Shown piece after piece: positions 53,074 to 62,596 of a DNA stretch of 64,000 nt. The DNA comes from JABMNT01 sp048262255 (GTDB lineage: Bacteria > Pseudomonadota > Alphaproteobacteria > Rhodospirillales > Casp-alpha2), in contig JBLXFH010000001.1 in the NCBI GenBank assembly GCA_048262255.1, positions 1,798,001-1,862,000 of the forward strand, in the 5' to 3' direction. The position numbers were made by a program, and so were the translations under genes. How positions within the stretch are numbered: the first letter of the stretch is position 1; each line of letters opens with the position of its first letter. The notes under the pieces were generated by a model. The model saw nothing but the letters and a program-made list of their open reading frames with translations, was not told where the DNA came from and searched no databases.

Positions 53074-54033
53074 ATGTATATCCGAGAAATGCCGATGGTT
53101 CATTTTCCACCTATTGCGCAGTTGCGGGCTCTGGATGCGGCGGCCCGGCACTTGAGCTTCACGAAAGCTGCGGAAGAGCTGAGCATATCACAAAGTGCTG
53201 TCAGTCATCAGATCAAGCACCTTGAAGCGCTTTGGGGCTTGAAGCTTTTTATCCGTTTGACGCGCAAGCTGGAACTGACGCCGGAAGGCCGTGCTCTGGC
53301 TCCTGTGGCGCAGGGTTTTTTCAAGAACCTGACGAATACGCTGGATGCCCTGAAACAGGATCAGGGGCATCAGGTTCTGCGTGTTCAGATGCTGCCGTCC
53401 GTTGCCGTTAAATGGCTGGTGCCGCGCCTGCAGGGATTTCGCGACTTGCATCCGGATATCGATGTCTGGATATCGACCCGTGAGGATGAGGACATTGGAT
53501 TTCGGTCAGGACGGCTGGATGCGGCTATTCATTTTGGCGGTGCGACGAGCGACGATGTGCTGTCGTGGCAACTCATGCAGGAGTACGAATTTCCGGTCGC
53601 CCGTCCGCGTTTTCTTGAAGAGCACGGCACACCGAAATCGCCGGCAGATCTGTGCAATTACCCTTTGTTACTTCGTACAGGTATTGTGGGGGCGCCGAAG
53701 TGGAAAGACTGGTTTAATAATGCGGGAGTTGCGGAAGCCGATTATGGCCCGGCCATTCGCGGCGGCACCCGTTTTCCGGATATCAACATGACCTTGCAGG
53801 CCGCTTTTGAGGGGCAGGGCATCGCGCTCGCCCGCAGTGCGCCGGTATGGGATGACCTGGTATCGGGACGGCTGGTGCGGTTATTCAATATTCGCCACCC
53901 CTTCAATGACCGGATATGTCTGGTCTGTCCCAAGGAACGGGCCGGTCATCCAGCATTTGTGGCTTTCCGGGACTGGTTGTTGGAGATATCGCGCATCTCG
54001 CAAGCCGAATTTGATGCGGCGGAACCGACCTGA
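53074..54033 (+). CDS. LysR family transcriptional regulator, GcvA-like
   Basis: 319 residues. N-terminal wHTH IAQLRALDAAARHLSFTKAAEELSISQSAVSHQIKHLE (~13-50) matches the GcvA/AmpR-like subgroup (SVSHQIK helix). ATG 53095 (MVHFPPIAQL) is another possible start, seven residues shorter. Its divergent neighbour is the 58-residue ORF, which is the most likely local target, along with its own promoter; a target in gcv cannot be claimed from position. Confidence 0.88.
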   Translation: MYIREMPMVHFPPIAQLRALDAAARHLSFTKAAEELSISQSAVSHQIKHLEALWGLKLFIRLTRKLELTPEGRALAPVAQGFFKNLTNTLDALKQDQGHQVLRVQMLPSVAVKWLVPRLQGFRDLHPDIDVWISTREDEDIGFRSGRLDAAIHFGGATSDDVLSWQLMQEYEFPVARPRFLEEHGTPKSPADLCNYPLLLRTGIVGAPKWKDWFNNAGVAEADYGPAIRGGTRFPDINMTLQAAFEGQGIALARSAPVWDDLVSGRLVRLFNIRHPFNDRICLVCPKERAGHPAFVAFRDWLLEISRISQAEFDAAEPT

Positions 54034-54044
54034 GCAAAAATAAA

Positions 54045-54076
54045 AAAAGGGCAAGCCTGAAGCCTGCCCTTTTAAA
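54045..54076. terminator. Bidirectional terminator between LysR and peroxiredoxin genes
   Basis: GGGCA pairs with TGCCC and GC with GC around a five-base loop (one mismatch), preceded by seven A and followed by TTTT. Located 12 bases after the LysR stop and 22 bases after the peroxiredoxin stop on the other strand, so it can end both. Confidence 0.8.
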
Positions 54077-54097
54077 AACCGCAAATGGTTTTGGATT

Positions 54098-54580
54098 TTA
54101 TCCCAGATCGCTGAGCATCTGCTCGGCGCTGGTTTTTTCGTAGGTGCCTTCGTCGATGTTGACGGATTTAACAACACCGTCATCAACCAGCATGGAGAAG
54201 CGCTGGCAACGGACACCCATTCCACGGGAAATCAGGTCCAGTTCAAGGCCTGTCGCCTTGGCGAAGTCGGCGCTGCCGTCGGCCAGCATCATCACCTTAT
54301 CGCCGACGTTCTGGTCTTTGCCCCAGGCGCCCATGACAAAGGCGTCATTAACGGAAAGGCAGGCAATGGTATCGACGCCCTTCGCCTTGATGGCGTCGGC
54401 GTGTTCGACATAACCCGGCAGGTGTTTGGCTGAGCAGGTGGGTGTGAAGGCGCCGGGAAGACCGAAGATAACGACTTTCTTGCCGCTAAAAATCGAGTCC
54501 GTCGAAATGCCGTCCGGGCCGTCATTTGTCATGGTTTTGAGTTCAACTGATGGAATTTTGTCTCCAGCTTTGATCGTCAT
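54098..54580 (-). CDS. Peroxiredoxin, Prx5/glutaredoxin-dependent type
   Basis: 160-residue thiol peroxidase reducing H2O2 and organic peroxides. Peroxidatic Cys49 lies in GAFTPTCSAKHLPGY and the supporting arginine in GVRCQRFSMLVDDG. Prx5-family proteins use glutathione/glutaredoxin or thioredoxin as reductant; the partner is not here. Monocistronic with its own terminator. The DsbD-like reductase gene lies upstream on the same strand, about 90 bases away. Confidence 0.93.
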   Translation of the reverse strand: MTIKAGDKIPSVELKTMTNDGPDGISTDSIFSGKKVVIFGLPGAFTPTCSAKHLPGYVEHADAIKAKGVDTIACLSVNDAFVMGAWGKDQNVGDKVMMLADGSADFAKATGLELDLISRGMGVRCQRFSMLVDDGVVKSVNIDEGTYEKTSAEQMLSDLG

Positions 54581-54670
54581 GTGAATTCCCCCTTAAAAGG
54601 ATTGGTTCGAATAAATCTTCAGCAACAGAGATAAGCAATTCCTGCAAATATGCCAGTCCGAAATTCCGAA

Positions 54671-56845
54671 TTAGTCGGATTGTTTGGCGAAGGCCTTGTC
54701 ACTTGCGGCGTTATCCAGTGCCTGCAATACGGTTTGCGTCGTCAAGAGTTCCGGCAGTGCCTGCCCTTGGGGGGCGTTTGGGCCATAGACGGCATTGAAC
54801 GGGATTCCGTAGCGACCGAAGCGCGCCAGATAGGCGCTGATCATTGGGTCGGGGCGTGTCCAGTCGGCCTGCATGGCAATAATTTTGCTGCGGCTCATCG
54901 TCTCGGCAACCGGGCCTTCACCAAAGACCAGAGCCTTGTTCACTTTGCAGGTGATGCACCAATCCGCTGTCACATCGACCAATACGGTGTTTCCATCAGC
55001 GACCAGTCCGGGAATCGCCGTCAGATCGAAACGCTGCCACTGGACAGCGTCGGATGGCGATGAAATGGCATTTGGCGTGAGGTTTGGTCCGCCCGCCATC
55101 TGCACCGGCAACACCAAGGCAAGGACAGCAAGGCCCGATACAGCGAGCCAGGTGGCGTTTCTGTCGGGCTTGTGAAAGTGATGGCTGACGAAGAGAACGA
55201 TAACAATCAGCACCATTGCACCGGCAATGACAATAGTGCCGCTCTGGCCCAAAGATGAGGTAAGGACACTGATCAGCCAGACAGCAGTGGCGGCCAACGC
55301 AAAGCCCAGCACAATGCGCAAGCGAACCATCCAGACGCCTGGCCGGGGCAGACGGGTGATCATCGAAGGGGCAAGGGCGAAAATCAAATAGGGCAGTGCG
55401 AGGCCCAGGCCAAGGGCCAAAAAGATTACGAGTATTTCTAGGGTTCCGCGGGCCAGAGCAAAACCGACAGCCGTACCAAGGAAGGGTGCCGAGCAGGGTG
55501 TCGCCAACAGGGTCGCCAGCGCGCCCTGCATGAAATGGCTGGAAAGGTGATGGTTATCCTGAGCCGGGCTGCCCAGACGGGCCAGCGGGCCGGGCAGGCG
55601 AATCTCGAAAAAACCCCAGAGATTACAGGCGAAGAGGATGACCAGCAGGGTCATGGCGATTAAAAACCAGGGCTGCTGGAACTGGATACCCCAGCCGATG
55701 GCCATGCCACTGGCTTTCAGGCTGGCAAGGGCCGCCGCCAACACTAGAAAAGAGCTGATAATACCGACAGCGGAAGCCAGAAAGCTCAAGCGAACCATAC
55801 GGTTTTCTCCACCCCCATGGCCGACAACGCCCAGGACCTTGATGGAAAGAACGGGCAGCACACAAGGCATCAGATTGAGAATCAGACCGCCGAGGACCGC
55901 AATCGCCAGGATATAAAACAGTGAAATTTCCGGCACTTCGCCAACGGGGGGGATATTCTGGTCCGGATTGAGCAGCGGATCACCAATGGTCAGCTTTTGT
56001 TCAATGCTGCGATTGCTGTCAACGAGGGTGACAATAAATTCCCGACCTTCAACCGTAGGTCCCTTTGTGTCTTCCAGAAACGTCAGGCCGTCGGCTTTGA
56101 CTTCCAGGATCGCTGAGCGCCGGTCATCGGACAAAGTGACATCGGGTTTGCTGAAAGCCAGTTCCATGGGGCCTTCGAAATAGGCATCCGGTCGGGATAG
56201 GGGGGTCGTGCTGTTGACGGCAAACCGGATCACCGCCCTGTCATCGGTTTCCGTCGCCCGACTGGCTGCGACAGTCAGTCCCAGAGCCTGCCCGTCTCCC
56301 GGCACCGCCGACAGGTAGCGGCTGATCAGATGCGCCTGGTCGCTGGGCACTTGTTGTCCCGCTGGCAGATTGAGGGCCAGTTGCGCGTCATAGGGAATGC
56401 AGATGTCGTTGCAGGTCAAATAACGCAGATGGACGCGCAAATCGAGCGGCTGATCTGTGTCCCGGCGGGTGGCCAGAACCGGCAATACCACTTCATCCTT
56501 GTAACCCAGCGTTTCCAATCCGAGCACGGAAAAGCGTTTGGGCACCGGCCATTGGGTGATTGCGGTATCAAGGTTGTGTGAGCCGGACCAGTCCATTTGT
56601 GGCGGAAATCCGGCATCACCCGGCGAGCGCCAGTAAATTTTCCACTCCGGTTTCAGGCGAAACTGCACACCAAGCTGGATAGTCTCTGTCTCTCCTGTGG
56701 TTTGCGAGGCGGCAATCAGGCGAACTTCCGTCTGATCGGTTATCTGCCAATCGGAAGCCCCGGCATCAGCCTGCACCCCATTTGTGGTGATACACAAAGC
56801 GGCGAAAAGCCATAAAAGAGCGCAGATTTTTTTCACACCGGTCAT
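54671..56845 (-). CDS. Protein-disulfide reductase, DsbD/ScsB-like
   Basis: 724 residues. Signal peptide (~1-27), an N-terminal DsbD-alpha/ScsB-like periplasmic domain with the Cys pair in LTCNDICIP, about eight membrane helices carrying the electron-transfer cysteines in LMPCVLPVLSIK and ATPCSAPFLG, and a C-terminal thioredoxin domain with Cys630 and Cys633 (DWCITCK). It passes reducing power from cytosolic thioredoxin to the periplasm, for cytochrome c assembly or protein isomerisation. The overall layout is closer to ScsB than to short CcdA. Divergent from yqgE. Confidence 0.93.
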   Translation of the reverse strand: MTGVKKICALLWLFAALCITTNGVQADAGASDWQITDQTEVRLIAASQTTGETETIQLGVQFRLKPEWKIYWRSPGDAGFPPQMDWSGSHNLDTAITQWPVPKRFSVLGLETLGYKDEVVLPVLATRRDTDQPLDLRVHLRYLTCNDICIPYDAQLALNLPAGQQVPSDQAHLISRYLSAVPGDGQALGLTVAASRATETDDRAVIRFAVNSTTPLSRPDAYFEGPMELAFSKPDVTLSDDRRSAILEVKADGLTFLEDTKGPTVEGREFIVTLVDSNRSIEQKLTIGDPLLNPDQNIPPVGEVPEISLFYILAIAVLGGLILNLMPCVLPVLSIKVLGVVGHGGGENRMVRLSFLASAVGIISSFLVLAAALASLKASGMAIGWGIQFQQPWFLIAMTLLVILFACNLWGFFEIRLPGPLARLGSPAQDNHHLSSHFMQGALATLLATPCSAPFLGTAVGFALARGTLEILVIFLALGLGLALPYLIFALAPSMITRLPRPGVWMVRLRIVLGFALAATAVWLISVLTSSLGQSGTIVIAGAMVLIVIVLFVSHHFHKPDRNATWLAVSGLAVLALVLPVQMAGGPNLTPNAISSPSDAVQWQRFDLTAIPGLVADGNTVLVDVTADWCITCKVNKALVFGEGPVAETMSRSKIIAMQADWTRPDPMISAYLARFGRYGIPFNAVYGPNAPQGQALPELLTTQTVLQALDNAASDKAFAKQSD

Positions 56846-57009
56846 TCCTGAAGGGAACCTTTTTAACTGCTGGATTTCTTCTTATATAGCGCCGGGGGGC
56901 GGTAATTTCACGCGCCAAGTCGTTGATCACGCAAGATTGACGGGGCGTGAGAACATGGATTTATCCGGATGATAAAGAGATTTGTTTATCGCATTTTTGA
57001 TGCCTGCGG

Positions 57010-57015
57010 TATAAT
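57010..57015 (+). promoter_or_regulatory. Possible -10 box of the YqgE gene
   Basis: TATAAT at this position lies 39 bases before the ATG of the YqgE gene, in the 208-base divergent gap. A TTATCG about 18 bases before it could be a weak -35. Only the -10 match is good, so this is a weak call. Confidence 0.35.
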
Positions 57016-57053
57016 TGTAGACCATTGCTCCTTGTGCCGGAGGTCCATATATT

Positions 57054-57635
57054 ATGACCATGCAAGACAAGTCACACGATCCGGAATATTTATCAGGCCA
57101 GCTTTTGATCGCCATGCCCGGCATGACGGACCCGCGGTTTGCGAAGGCGGTTATCTATATGTGCGCGCACAATTCCGAGGGCGCCATGGGGCTGGTTCTC
57201 AACAAGCAGATTGATGAACTGACGTTTGAGGAATTGTTGCACCAGTTGAAAATTGAACAAAACCCGACAAATGAGCCACTTCATGTCTTGTTTGGTGGCC
57301 CGGTCGAGCAGGCCCGCGGGTTTGTTTTGCATTCGGCGGAGTATCATCAGGAAGAGACCATGCGGGTCAACGACAAGGTTGGACTGACCGCGACCATTGA
57401 TATTTTGCGCGACATCGCCAAAGGCAACGGCCCGAAGGAAAAAATACTGGCGTTGGGTTATGCCGGCTGGGGCCCCGGGCAGCTGGACACCGAAATCCGC
57501 GAGAACGGCTGGTTGCATGTGGAAGCCGACGATACGTTGGTGTTTGGGGATGATCTGGACGATAAGTGGGAAAAGGCGATGCAGAAAATTGGCATCGACC
57601 CCCGGATGTTATCTGACGAAGCGGGACACGCTTGA
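57054..57635 (+). CDS. YqgE/AlgH family protein
   Basis: 193 residues of the UPF0301 family. QLLIAMPGMTDPRFAKAVIYMCAHNSEGAMGLVLNK near the start is diagnostic, along with LFGGPVEQARGFVLHS and LGYAGWGPGQLDTEI. Function not fixed; the Pseudomonas homologue was once linked to alginate control. GGAGG lies upstream at a slightly long 10-base spacing; ATG 57060 is an alternative start. Followed 17 bases later by a 95-residue gene. Confidence 0.92.
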   Translation: MTMQDKSHDPEYLSGQLLIAMPGMTDPRFAKAVIYMCAHNSEGAMGLVLNKQIDELTFEELLHQLKIEQNPTNEPLHVLFGGPVEQARGFVLHSAEYHQEETMRVNDKVGLTATIDILRDIAKGNGPKEKILALGYAGWGPGQLDTEIRENGWLHVEADDTLVFGDDLDDKWEKAMQKIGIDPRMLSDEAGHA

Positions 57636-57652
57636 AGGTTCTAGGCAATTAA

Positions 57653-57940
57653 ATGACAAAAAAACCAAATCGAAAAAAAGGTGACGGTCAGCCGTCGCCA
57701 GACCAGTTTATGCGCTCTCTGGTAAAAACCATGGAGCAATGCGATACGGTAGAAGCATTGAATGATAACGTGCTTATCCCATTTATCGCGGCGCTGGAAA
57801 CCGTGTGTGTGGCGCGCGGTTATGTGCTCAACATCTATGGCGAAAAGAGCAATGTGGCGATCACCAACGAAGCCGACGCGCCGGTGATTTACAGCCTCAT
57901 TGAAGAATATCTGGATAACACGGCGGAAGCCGACGCCTAG
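57653..57940 (+). CDS. Small protein of unknown function
   Basis: 95 residues; lysine-rich N-terminus (MTKKPNRKKGDGQ), then a mainly helical, acidic body (TMEQCDTVEALNDNVLIPFIAALETVC) and a C-terminal LIEEYLDNTAEADA. I do not recognise it. It probably shares the yqgE transcript. Its TAG and the TAG of the convergent M16 peptidase gene overlap in the palindrome CTAG. Confidence 0.7.
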   Translation: MTKKPNRKKGDGQPSPDQFMRSLVKTMEQCDTVEALNDNVLIPFIAALETVCVARGYVLNIYGEKSNVAITNEADAPVIYSLIEEYLDNTAEADA

Positions 57941-59181
57941 CTGAACACCGGCCGGGCGCCCAAGTTCTTGCAGGGGCCGACGGCGCTCAGGGTCGTTGCC
58001 CCGCCCAAAAAGCGCTGGGCAATCCGCTTCAATGCTGCTTCGTTGACGGCATCAATCTGTTCCACAGTTTCCTCAACACTGACCGGGCGGCCATAAATAT
58101 GGATTTGCCGGGCCAGTTGTTCGCAGCGCGATGAGGTGCTTTCCAGCGACATCAGTATGCTGGCTTTCAACTGTGAGCGGGCACGGGCGATTTCGTCCTC
58201 GCTGATGCCGTCCGTCAGTTTCATCATTTCATCAGTGATCAGCGGCAGCAGTTCAGCCACCTGACCGGCACCAGTTCCGGCGTAAACGCCAAACAGGCCA
58301 CCGTCGGAATAGCTCGAAAGAAAGGAATAGATGGAATAGACGAGGCCGCGCTTTTCGCGGATTTCCTGAAACAGTCGCGAAGACATACCGCCGCCAAACA
58401 GAGCCGTCAGGACGGATGCTGTATAAAAATCTTCGTCCAGATAGGAAACCCCGTCAACGCCCAGCACCAGATGCACCTGCTCGAGATCGCGGTCATCACG
58501 GAATTCGCCGCCGGAATAACCGGGGCGGTTACGGGTCATTTCCGTGGCTTCCGGCAAATTGGAAAAAGCCTGTTCGGCAAGCCGGACGATCTGCTCATGT
58601 TCCAGATTTCCGGCAGCCGCAAAAATCATGCGGGAGCCGGAATAATGCCCTTTCATATAATCAAGAACCGTATCGCGCTGCATGGACTGAACCAGTTTGG
58701 CGGAGCCCAACACCGGACGGCCCATGGCCTGATCGGGATAGGCGGATTCCTGAAAATAGTCGAAAACAATATCATCAGGTGTATCATGGGCCTGATGGAT
58801 TTCCTGAATGATGACGGCCCGCTCGCGTTCCAGCTCTTCCGGGTCCATGGTCGAGTTTTGCAGGATGTCGGCAATCATATCAACGGCCAGCGGAATGTCG
58901 TCTTTCAGGATTTTTGCGTAATAGGCAGTATTTTCGCGCGACGTATAGGCGTTCAGATGACCGCCCACCGCTTCAATTTCCACGGCAATGTCATAGGCCG
59001 ATCGGCGCTTCGTGCCTTTGAAGGCCATATGTTCCAGCAGATGCGAGATGCCGTTGATGCCGGGTGCTTCATCGCGCGCTCCCACATCGACCCAGGCGCC
59101 GACGGTCGCCGTTTCAACCGTTGTCATGCGGTCGGTGACAACGCGCAACCCATTGGCGAGGGTCGTTGTTTCAATACTCAT
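57937..59181 (-). CDS. M16 family metallopeptidase (processing-peptidase-like)
   Basis: 414 residues, two-lobed M16B fold. The inverted zinc motif HLLEH is present (His47, Glu50, His51) and the more distant Glu lies in ELERERAVIIQEI (~127). Homologue of mitochondrial processing peptidase beta; the bacterial enzyme is cytosolic and degrades peptides, with no signal peptide here. It overlaps thrC by 4 bases (ATGA); the thrC-M16 order is common in alphaproteobacteria. No partner lacking the motif is adjacent, unlike periplasmic pairs. Confidence 0.93.
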   Translation of the reverse strand: MSIETTTLANGLRVVTDRMTTVETATVGAWVDVGARDEAPGINGISHLLEHMAFKGTKRRSAYDIAVEIEAVGGHLNAYTSRENTAYYAKILKDDIPLAVDMIADILQNSTMDPEELERERAVIIQEIHQAHDTPDDIVFDYFQESAYPDQAMGRPVLGSAKLVQSMQRDTVLDYMKGHYSGSRMIFAAAGNLEHEQIVRLAEQAFSNLPEATEMTRNRPGYSGGEFRDDRDLEQVHLVLGVDGVSYLDEDFYTASVLTALFGGGMSSRLFQEIREKRGLVYSIYSFLSSYSDGGLFGVYAGTGAGQVAELLPLITDEMMKLTDGISEDEIARARSQLKASILMSLESTSSRCEQLARQIHIYGRPVSVEETVEQIDAVNEAALKRIAQRFLGGATTLSAVGPCKNLGARPVFS

Positions 59182-60581
59182 GTGGATGGGCCTTCAAGGC
59201 TTGCGACAATATGCCCGCGCACCAGATCGAGATCGTTGTCGATAACATCCATCCGTTCATCGCGCTCGAACAGGTCACTCATATGGTCCGGCAAATCGGG
59301 GTGGCGTCCCGAGGCGGCTTCAACGGCATCCGGAAATTTGGCCGGATGCGCCGTCGCCAGGGAAATCATCGGTACGCCGTCCGGTACGGTGGCCTGACGT
59401 GCGGCAGCCACAGCGACAGCACTGTGCGGGTCGATCAGCTCGCCGGTTTCTTTGAGAAGCGTTGCGATCATGGCCTTGGTCTCATCATCATCAAAGCGCG
59501 CACTTTCGAACAGGGTGCGGGCCTGTGCGATTTGCGCGTCGGAAACGCTGAATTTTCCGGATTCACGGAAGCCATCAATGGCTTTTTTGACGGCGGCCCC
59601 GTCGCGATCATAAAGGTCAAACAGCAGGCGCTCGAAATTGCTCGACACCTGAATATCCATGCTCGGGCTGATGGTCGGATGCACGCCTTGCATATCCATG
59701 GTGCCGCTCTTGAAAAAGCGATCCAGAATGTCATTGCTGTTGGCGCCAACCACCAGCCGCTCAATGGGCAGGCCCATCTGCTGTGCTGCGTAACCGGCGA
59801 ACACATTGCCGAAATTGCCAGTCGGCACGGCAAAAGCAACGCTCTGCTCCGGCGCACCGACTTTCAAAGCTGCCCAGAAATAATAGACGATTTGGGCAAC
59901 AATACGGGCCCAGTTGATGGAGTTGACGGCGCTCAGGTTCCATTTGTCGCGAAAGGCGGTGTCGTTGAACAGGGCTTTCACCATGTCCTGACAGTCATCG
60001 AAGGTGCCCTTGACGGCGATGCAATGGACGTTGTCAGCCTTGACCGTGGTCATCTGGCGGCGCTGCACGTCGGAAACCCGGCCATGGGGGTAGAGAATGA
60101 AAATATCGATGGCATCGCGATCTCGGCAGGCCTCAATAGCGGCAGAGCCGGTATCGCCCGATGTCGCGCCAACGATGGTGACACGTTGACCTTTTTGTTT
60201 CAGTACATGGTCAAACAGCGGCCCGAGAAACTGCATGGCCATATCCTTGAAGGCCAATGTCGGACCGTGAAACAGTTCCAGCAGCCAGGCATTGTCGCCA
60301 ATTTTTGTTAAGGGCGCCACTTCATCGGTATCGAAATGCGAATAGGCGTCATCGAGGATACGCTTCAGGTCCTGGTCCGTGATCGTATTGCCGACAAACG
60401 GCTGGATCACCTGAAACGCCAGGTCTTTATAGGACAGGCCCTTCAGCGAGCGGATTTTGTCGGCATCAAACTGGGGCCAGGATTGTGGCACATACAGGCC
60501 GCCATCGCGGGCCAGACCAGCCAGTAAAACCTCATCAAAATCCAGAACCGGCGCAGCGCCGCGGGTCGATATATATTTCAC
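59178..60581 (-). CDS. thrC: Threonine synthase
   Basis: PLP enzyme converting O-phosphohomoserine to threonine, the step after ThrB. 467 residues of the fold-type II long form; PLP lysine is Lys112 in HGPTLAFKDMAMQFLG and the phosphate-binding GATSGDTGSAA follows. Starts MKYISTRG as is typical. Overlaps the M16 gene at its end. Confidence 0.96.
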   Translation of the reverse strand: MKYISTRGAAPVLDFDEVLLAGLARDGGLYVPQSWPQFDADKIRSLKGLSYKDLAFQVIQPFVGNTITDQDLKRILDDAYSHFDTDEVAPLTKIGDNAWLLELFHGPTLAFKDMAMQFLGPLFDHVLKQKGQRVTIVGATSGDTGSAAIEACRDRDAIDIFILYPHGRVSDVQRRQMTTVKADNVHCIAVKGTFDDCQDMVKALFNDTAFRDKWNLSAVNSINWARIVAQIVYYFWAALKVGAPEQSVAFAVPTGNFGNVFAGYAAQQMGLPIERLVVGANSNDILDRFFKSGTMDMQGVHPTISPSMDIQVSSNFERLLFDLYDRDGAAVKKAIDGFRESGKFSVSDAQIAQARTLFESARFDDDETKAMIATLLKETGELIDPHSAVAVAAARQATVPDGVPMISLATAHPAKFPDAVEAASGRHPDLPDHMSDLFERDERMDVIDNDLDLVRGHIVASLEGPST

Positions 60582-60682
60582 GCAATCCTCATTTGGCTCA
60601 GCAGTTCAAAAGCTGGCGTAGACTAGTCTTGGTCCCCGGTAGAGGCAAGAGACGCCGCGCCATTTCGGCTTTACCCGGCCCC

Positions 60683-62179
60683 TTAATCCGACAGATAGCG
60701 ACGGCTAAGATGATCCTTGAATATTTGCGGGTTAAGCGGTTGCCCGGTGGTTTGGGTCAGAAGCTCGGAAGCGGGCATGAGAGAGCCGCTGGCGTGGATG
60801 TTTTCGCGCAGCCATGTCATCAGCGGCGCGAAGTTACCTTCCGGGATTCCGGCCTCAATGGCGGGGTCGGCGGTTTTCGCCGCCTGGAAAATTTGCGCCG
60901 CCGTCATGGCACCCAGGGTATAGGTCGGGAAATAACCCCAGGCACCATCATACCAGTGGATATCCTGCAGGCAGCCCTCGCGGTCGGAAGGCGGCGTAAT
61001 GCCTAGCAAATCCTGCATTTTCTGGTTCCAGGCTTCCGGCAGATCGGCCAGTTGCATATCGCCATTGATCAACGCTTTTTCCAACTGGTATCGCAGAATA
61101 ACGTGCGCCGGGTAGGTGACTTCATCGGCATCAACGCGGATAAACCCGCGATCGACTTTTGTGTAAAGCCGGTAGAGGTTTTCCACTTCCCAGGCCGGGC
61201 CATCGCCATCAAAGGCCTGGCGCGCCAGAGGGGCCGCATAGTCGAGAAACTCCCGCGACCGGCAGACCTGCATTTCCACCAACAGGGACTGGCTTTCATG
61301 CACGCTCATCCCCAGTGCTGAACCCACGGGCTGGCGGCGGTAGGCCAAAGGCAGGCCGCGCTCGTACATGGCGTGGCCGGTTTCGTGCAGAACACCCATC
61401 AGGGCGGAGGTGAAATCGGCTTCGTCGTAGCGGGTGGTGATGCGTACGTCGTCGGGTGTGCCACCGCAAAAGGGGTGATGGCTGATGTCGAGCCGTCCAT
61501 AGTCGAAATCAAAACCCAGCGCCGCCATGAACTGGACGCCAAGCTCCTTTTGGACAGCTGTCGGGAACGGGCCTTCCGGCATCTGGATAGCCGGGCGCTT
61601 ATCCTGTGCCGCCAGCACGTCATCGAGAAAGCCCGGCAGCCAGTCGGTCAGATCGTCAAAAACCGGGTCGATATCGGCCGAGCGGGCGCCCGGCTCGAAC
61701 TCATCCAGCAGGGCGTCATAGAGCGGCAAGTTGAGCTTTTCAGCCACTGCAGTGCCAGATTCCTTGACCAGTTCCAGCACCGTTTCCATATAGGGACGGA
61801 CCATCTGAAAGTCGCCCTTTGCGCGGGCCTCGCGCCACACGGTTTCGCATTCGCTGGAGGCTTTTGAGAGGGCAACCACCAGATTTTCGGGTATCGCCGT
61901 GGCGCGGGTCCAGTGGCGGCGGATCAGGTTGAGGTTCGATGATTGCCAGTGATCCAGCTCCGTCTGTTCAGTGGCCGCTTCAATCAAGTCGCCGACCGCC
62001 GGGTCGGTCAGCAGACCATGGTACAGGGCTTTCAGTTCCGCCACCTGTTCACCGCGTGCCGCCGCTGCGCCAGACGGCATGATGGCAGCCGAGTCCCAAT
62101 GCAGGATTTCAGACGCCTCGCCTAACAGGCCCAGGCGGTTATAACGGCTTTCAAGTTGTGTATAGGCGGACGCTGGCAT
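60683..62179 (-). CDS. M32 family metallocarboxypeptidase (Taq type)
   Basis: 498-residue zinc carboxypeptidase removing C-terminal residues with broad specificity. HEXXH appears as HETGH (His265, Glu266, His269), and the third ligand is in the SVHESQSL region (HES motif). HPFCGGTPDDVRITTRY and IRVDADEVTYPAHVILRY are also family signatures. Cytosolic. Monocistronic; ends about 100 bases before thrC's start. Confidence 0.95.
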   Translation of the reverse strand: MPASAYTQLESRYNRLGLLGEASEILHWDSAAIMPSGAAAARGEQVAELKALYHGLLTDPAVGDLIEAATEQTELDHWQSSNLNLIRRHWTRATAIPENLVVALSKASSECETVWREARAKGDFQMVRPYMETVLELVKESGTAVAEKLNLPLYDALLDEFEPGARSADIDPVFDDLTDWLPGFLDDVLAAQDKRPAIQMPEGPFPTAVQKELGVQFMAALGFDFDYGRLDISHHPFCGGTPDDVRITTRYDEADFTSALMGVLHETGHAMYERGLPLAYRRQPVGSALGMSVHESQSLLVEMQVCRSREFLDYAAPLARQAFDGDGPAWEVENLYRLYTKVDRGFIRVDADEVTYPAHVILRYQLEKALINGDMQLADLPEAWNQKMQDLLGITPPSDREGCLQDIHWYDGAWGYFPTYTLGAMTAAQIFQAAKTADPAIEAGIPEGNFAPLMTWLRENIHASGSLMPASELLTQTTGQPLNPQIFKDHLSRRYLSD

Positions 62180-62284
62180 GGAACCCTCAGGAAAAAATTA
62201 TACCAGTGCCTGATATAGGGAACGGCGGGGGAGCTGGCAATTGTCTTCCGAGGGGATGCGCTTTCATCCAATCCGGTATTATTT

Positions 62285-62596
62285 TCAAAAAAGCTTCAAC
62301 ACCTTTTCATCCAACTGCCCTTTTTTCACATAGTCCTCGCAATAGGGTTTGAAAACCTGCCAGTCGGGTTCGGGAATGCCCGGGGACCTCTGATGCCATT
62401 TTAACAGGGTCAGGAAATTTTTGATCCGCGTGGCAAAATGATTGAACTGCTCTGTAGTCACGCCTTCAATCGGGGGCCGTAATCCCTTTGCGCGCAATTC
62501 TGCGTCGGCAACCGTTTTGAATTCCTTATCGATGATGTCAGATGGGTCACGCCCGGCTTGTTGCTGTAGCCATGTATTAAAATCGTAGTCAGACAT
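62285..62596 (-). CDS. Small protein of unknown function
   Basis: 103-residue soluble protein, starting MSDYDFNTWLQQQAGRDPSDIIDKEFK. Mostly helical with an aromatic-rich end (TLLKWHQRSPGIPEPDWQVFKPYCEDYVKKG). I recognise no family. It is divergent from the Zur-controlled operon across about 280 bases; a shared control is possible but the Zur box is nearer to the other side. Confidence 0.65.
   Translation of the reverse strand: MSDYDFNTWLQQQAGRDPSDIIDKEFKTVADAELRAKGLRPPIEGVTTEQFNHFATRIKNFLTLLKWHQRSPGIPEPDWQVFKPYCEDYVKKGQLDEKVLKLF

Noticed and set aside
53074..54033. Assigning the LysR protein as the gcv regulator GcvA
   Set aside because: It only belongs to the GcvA-like subgroup; the gcv operon here has a riboswitch and lies 7 kb away.
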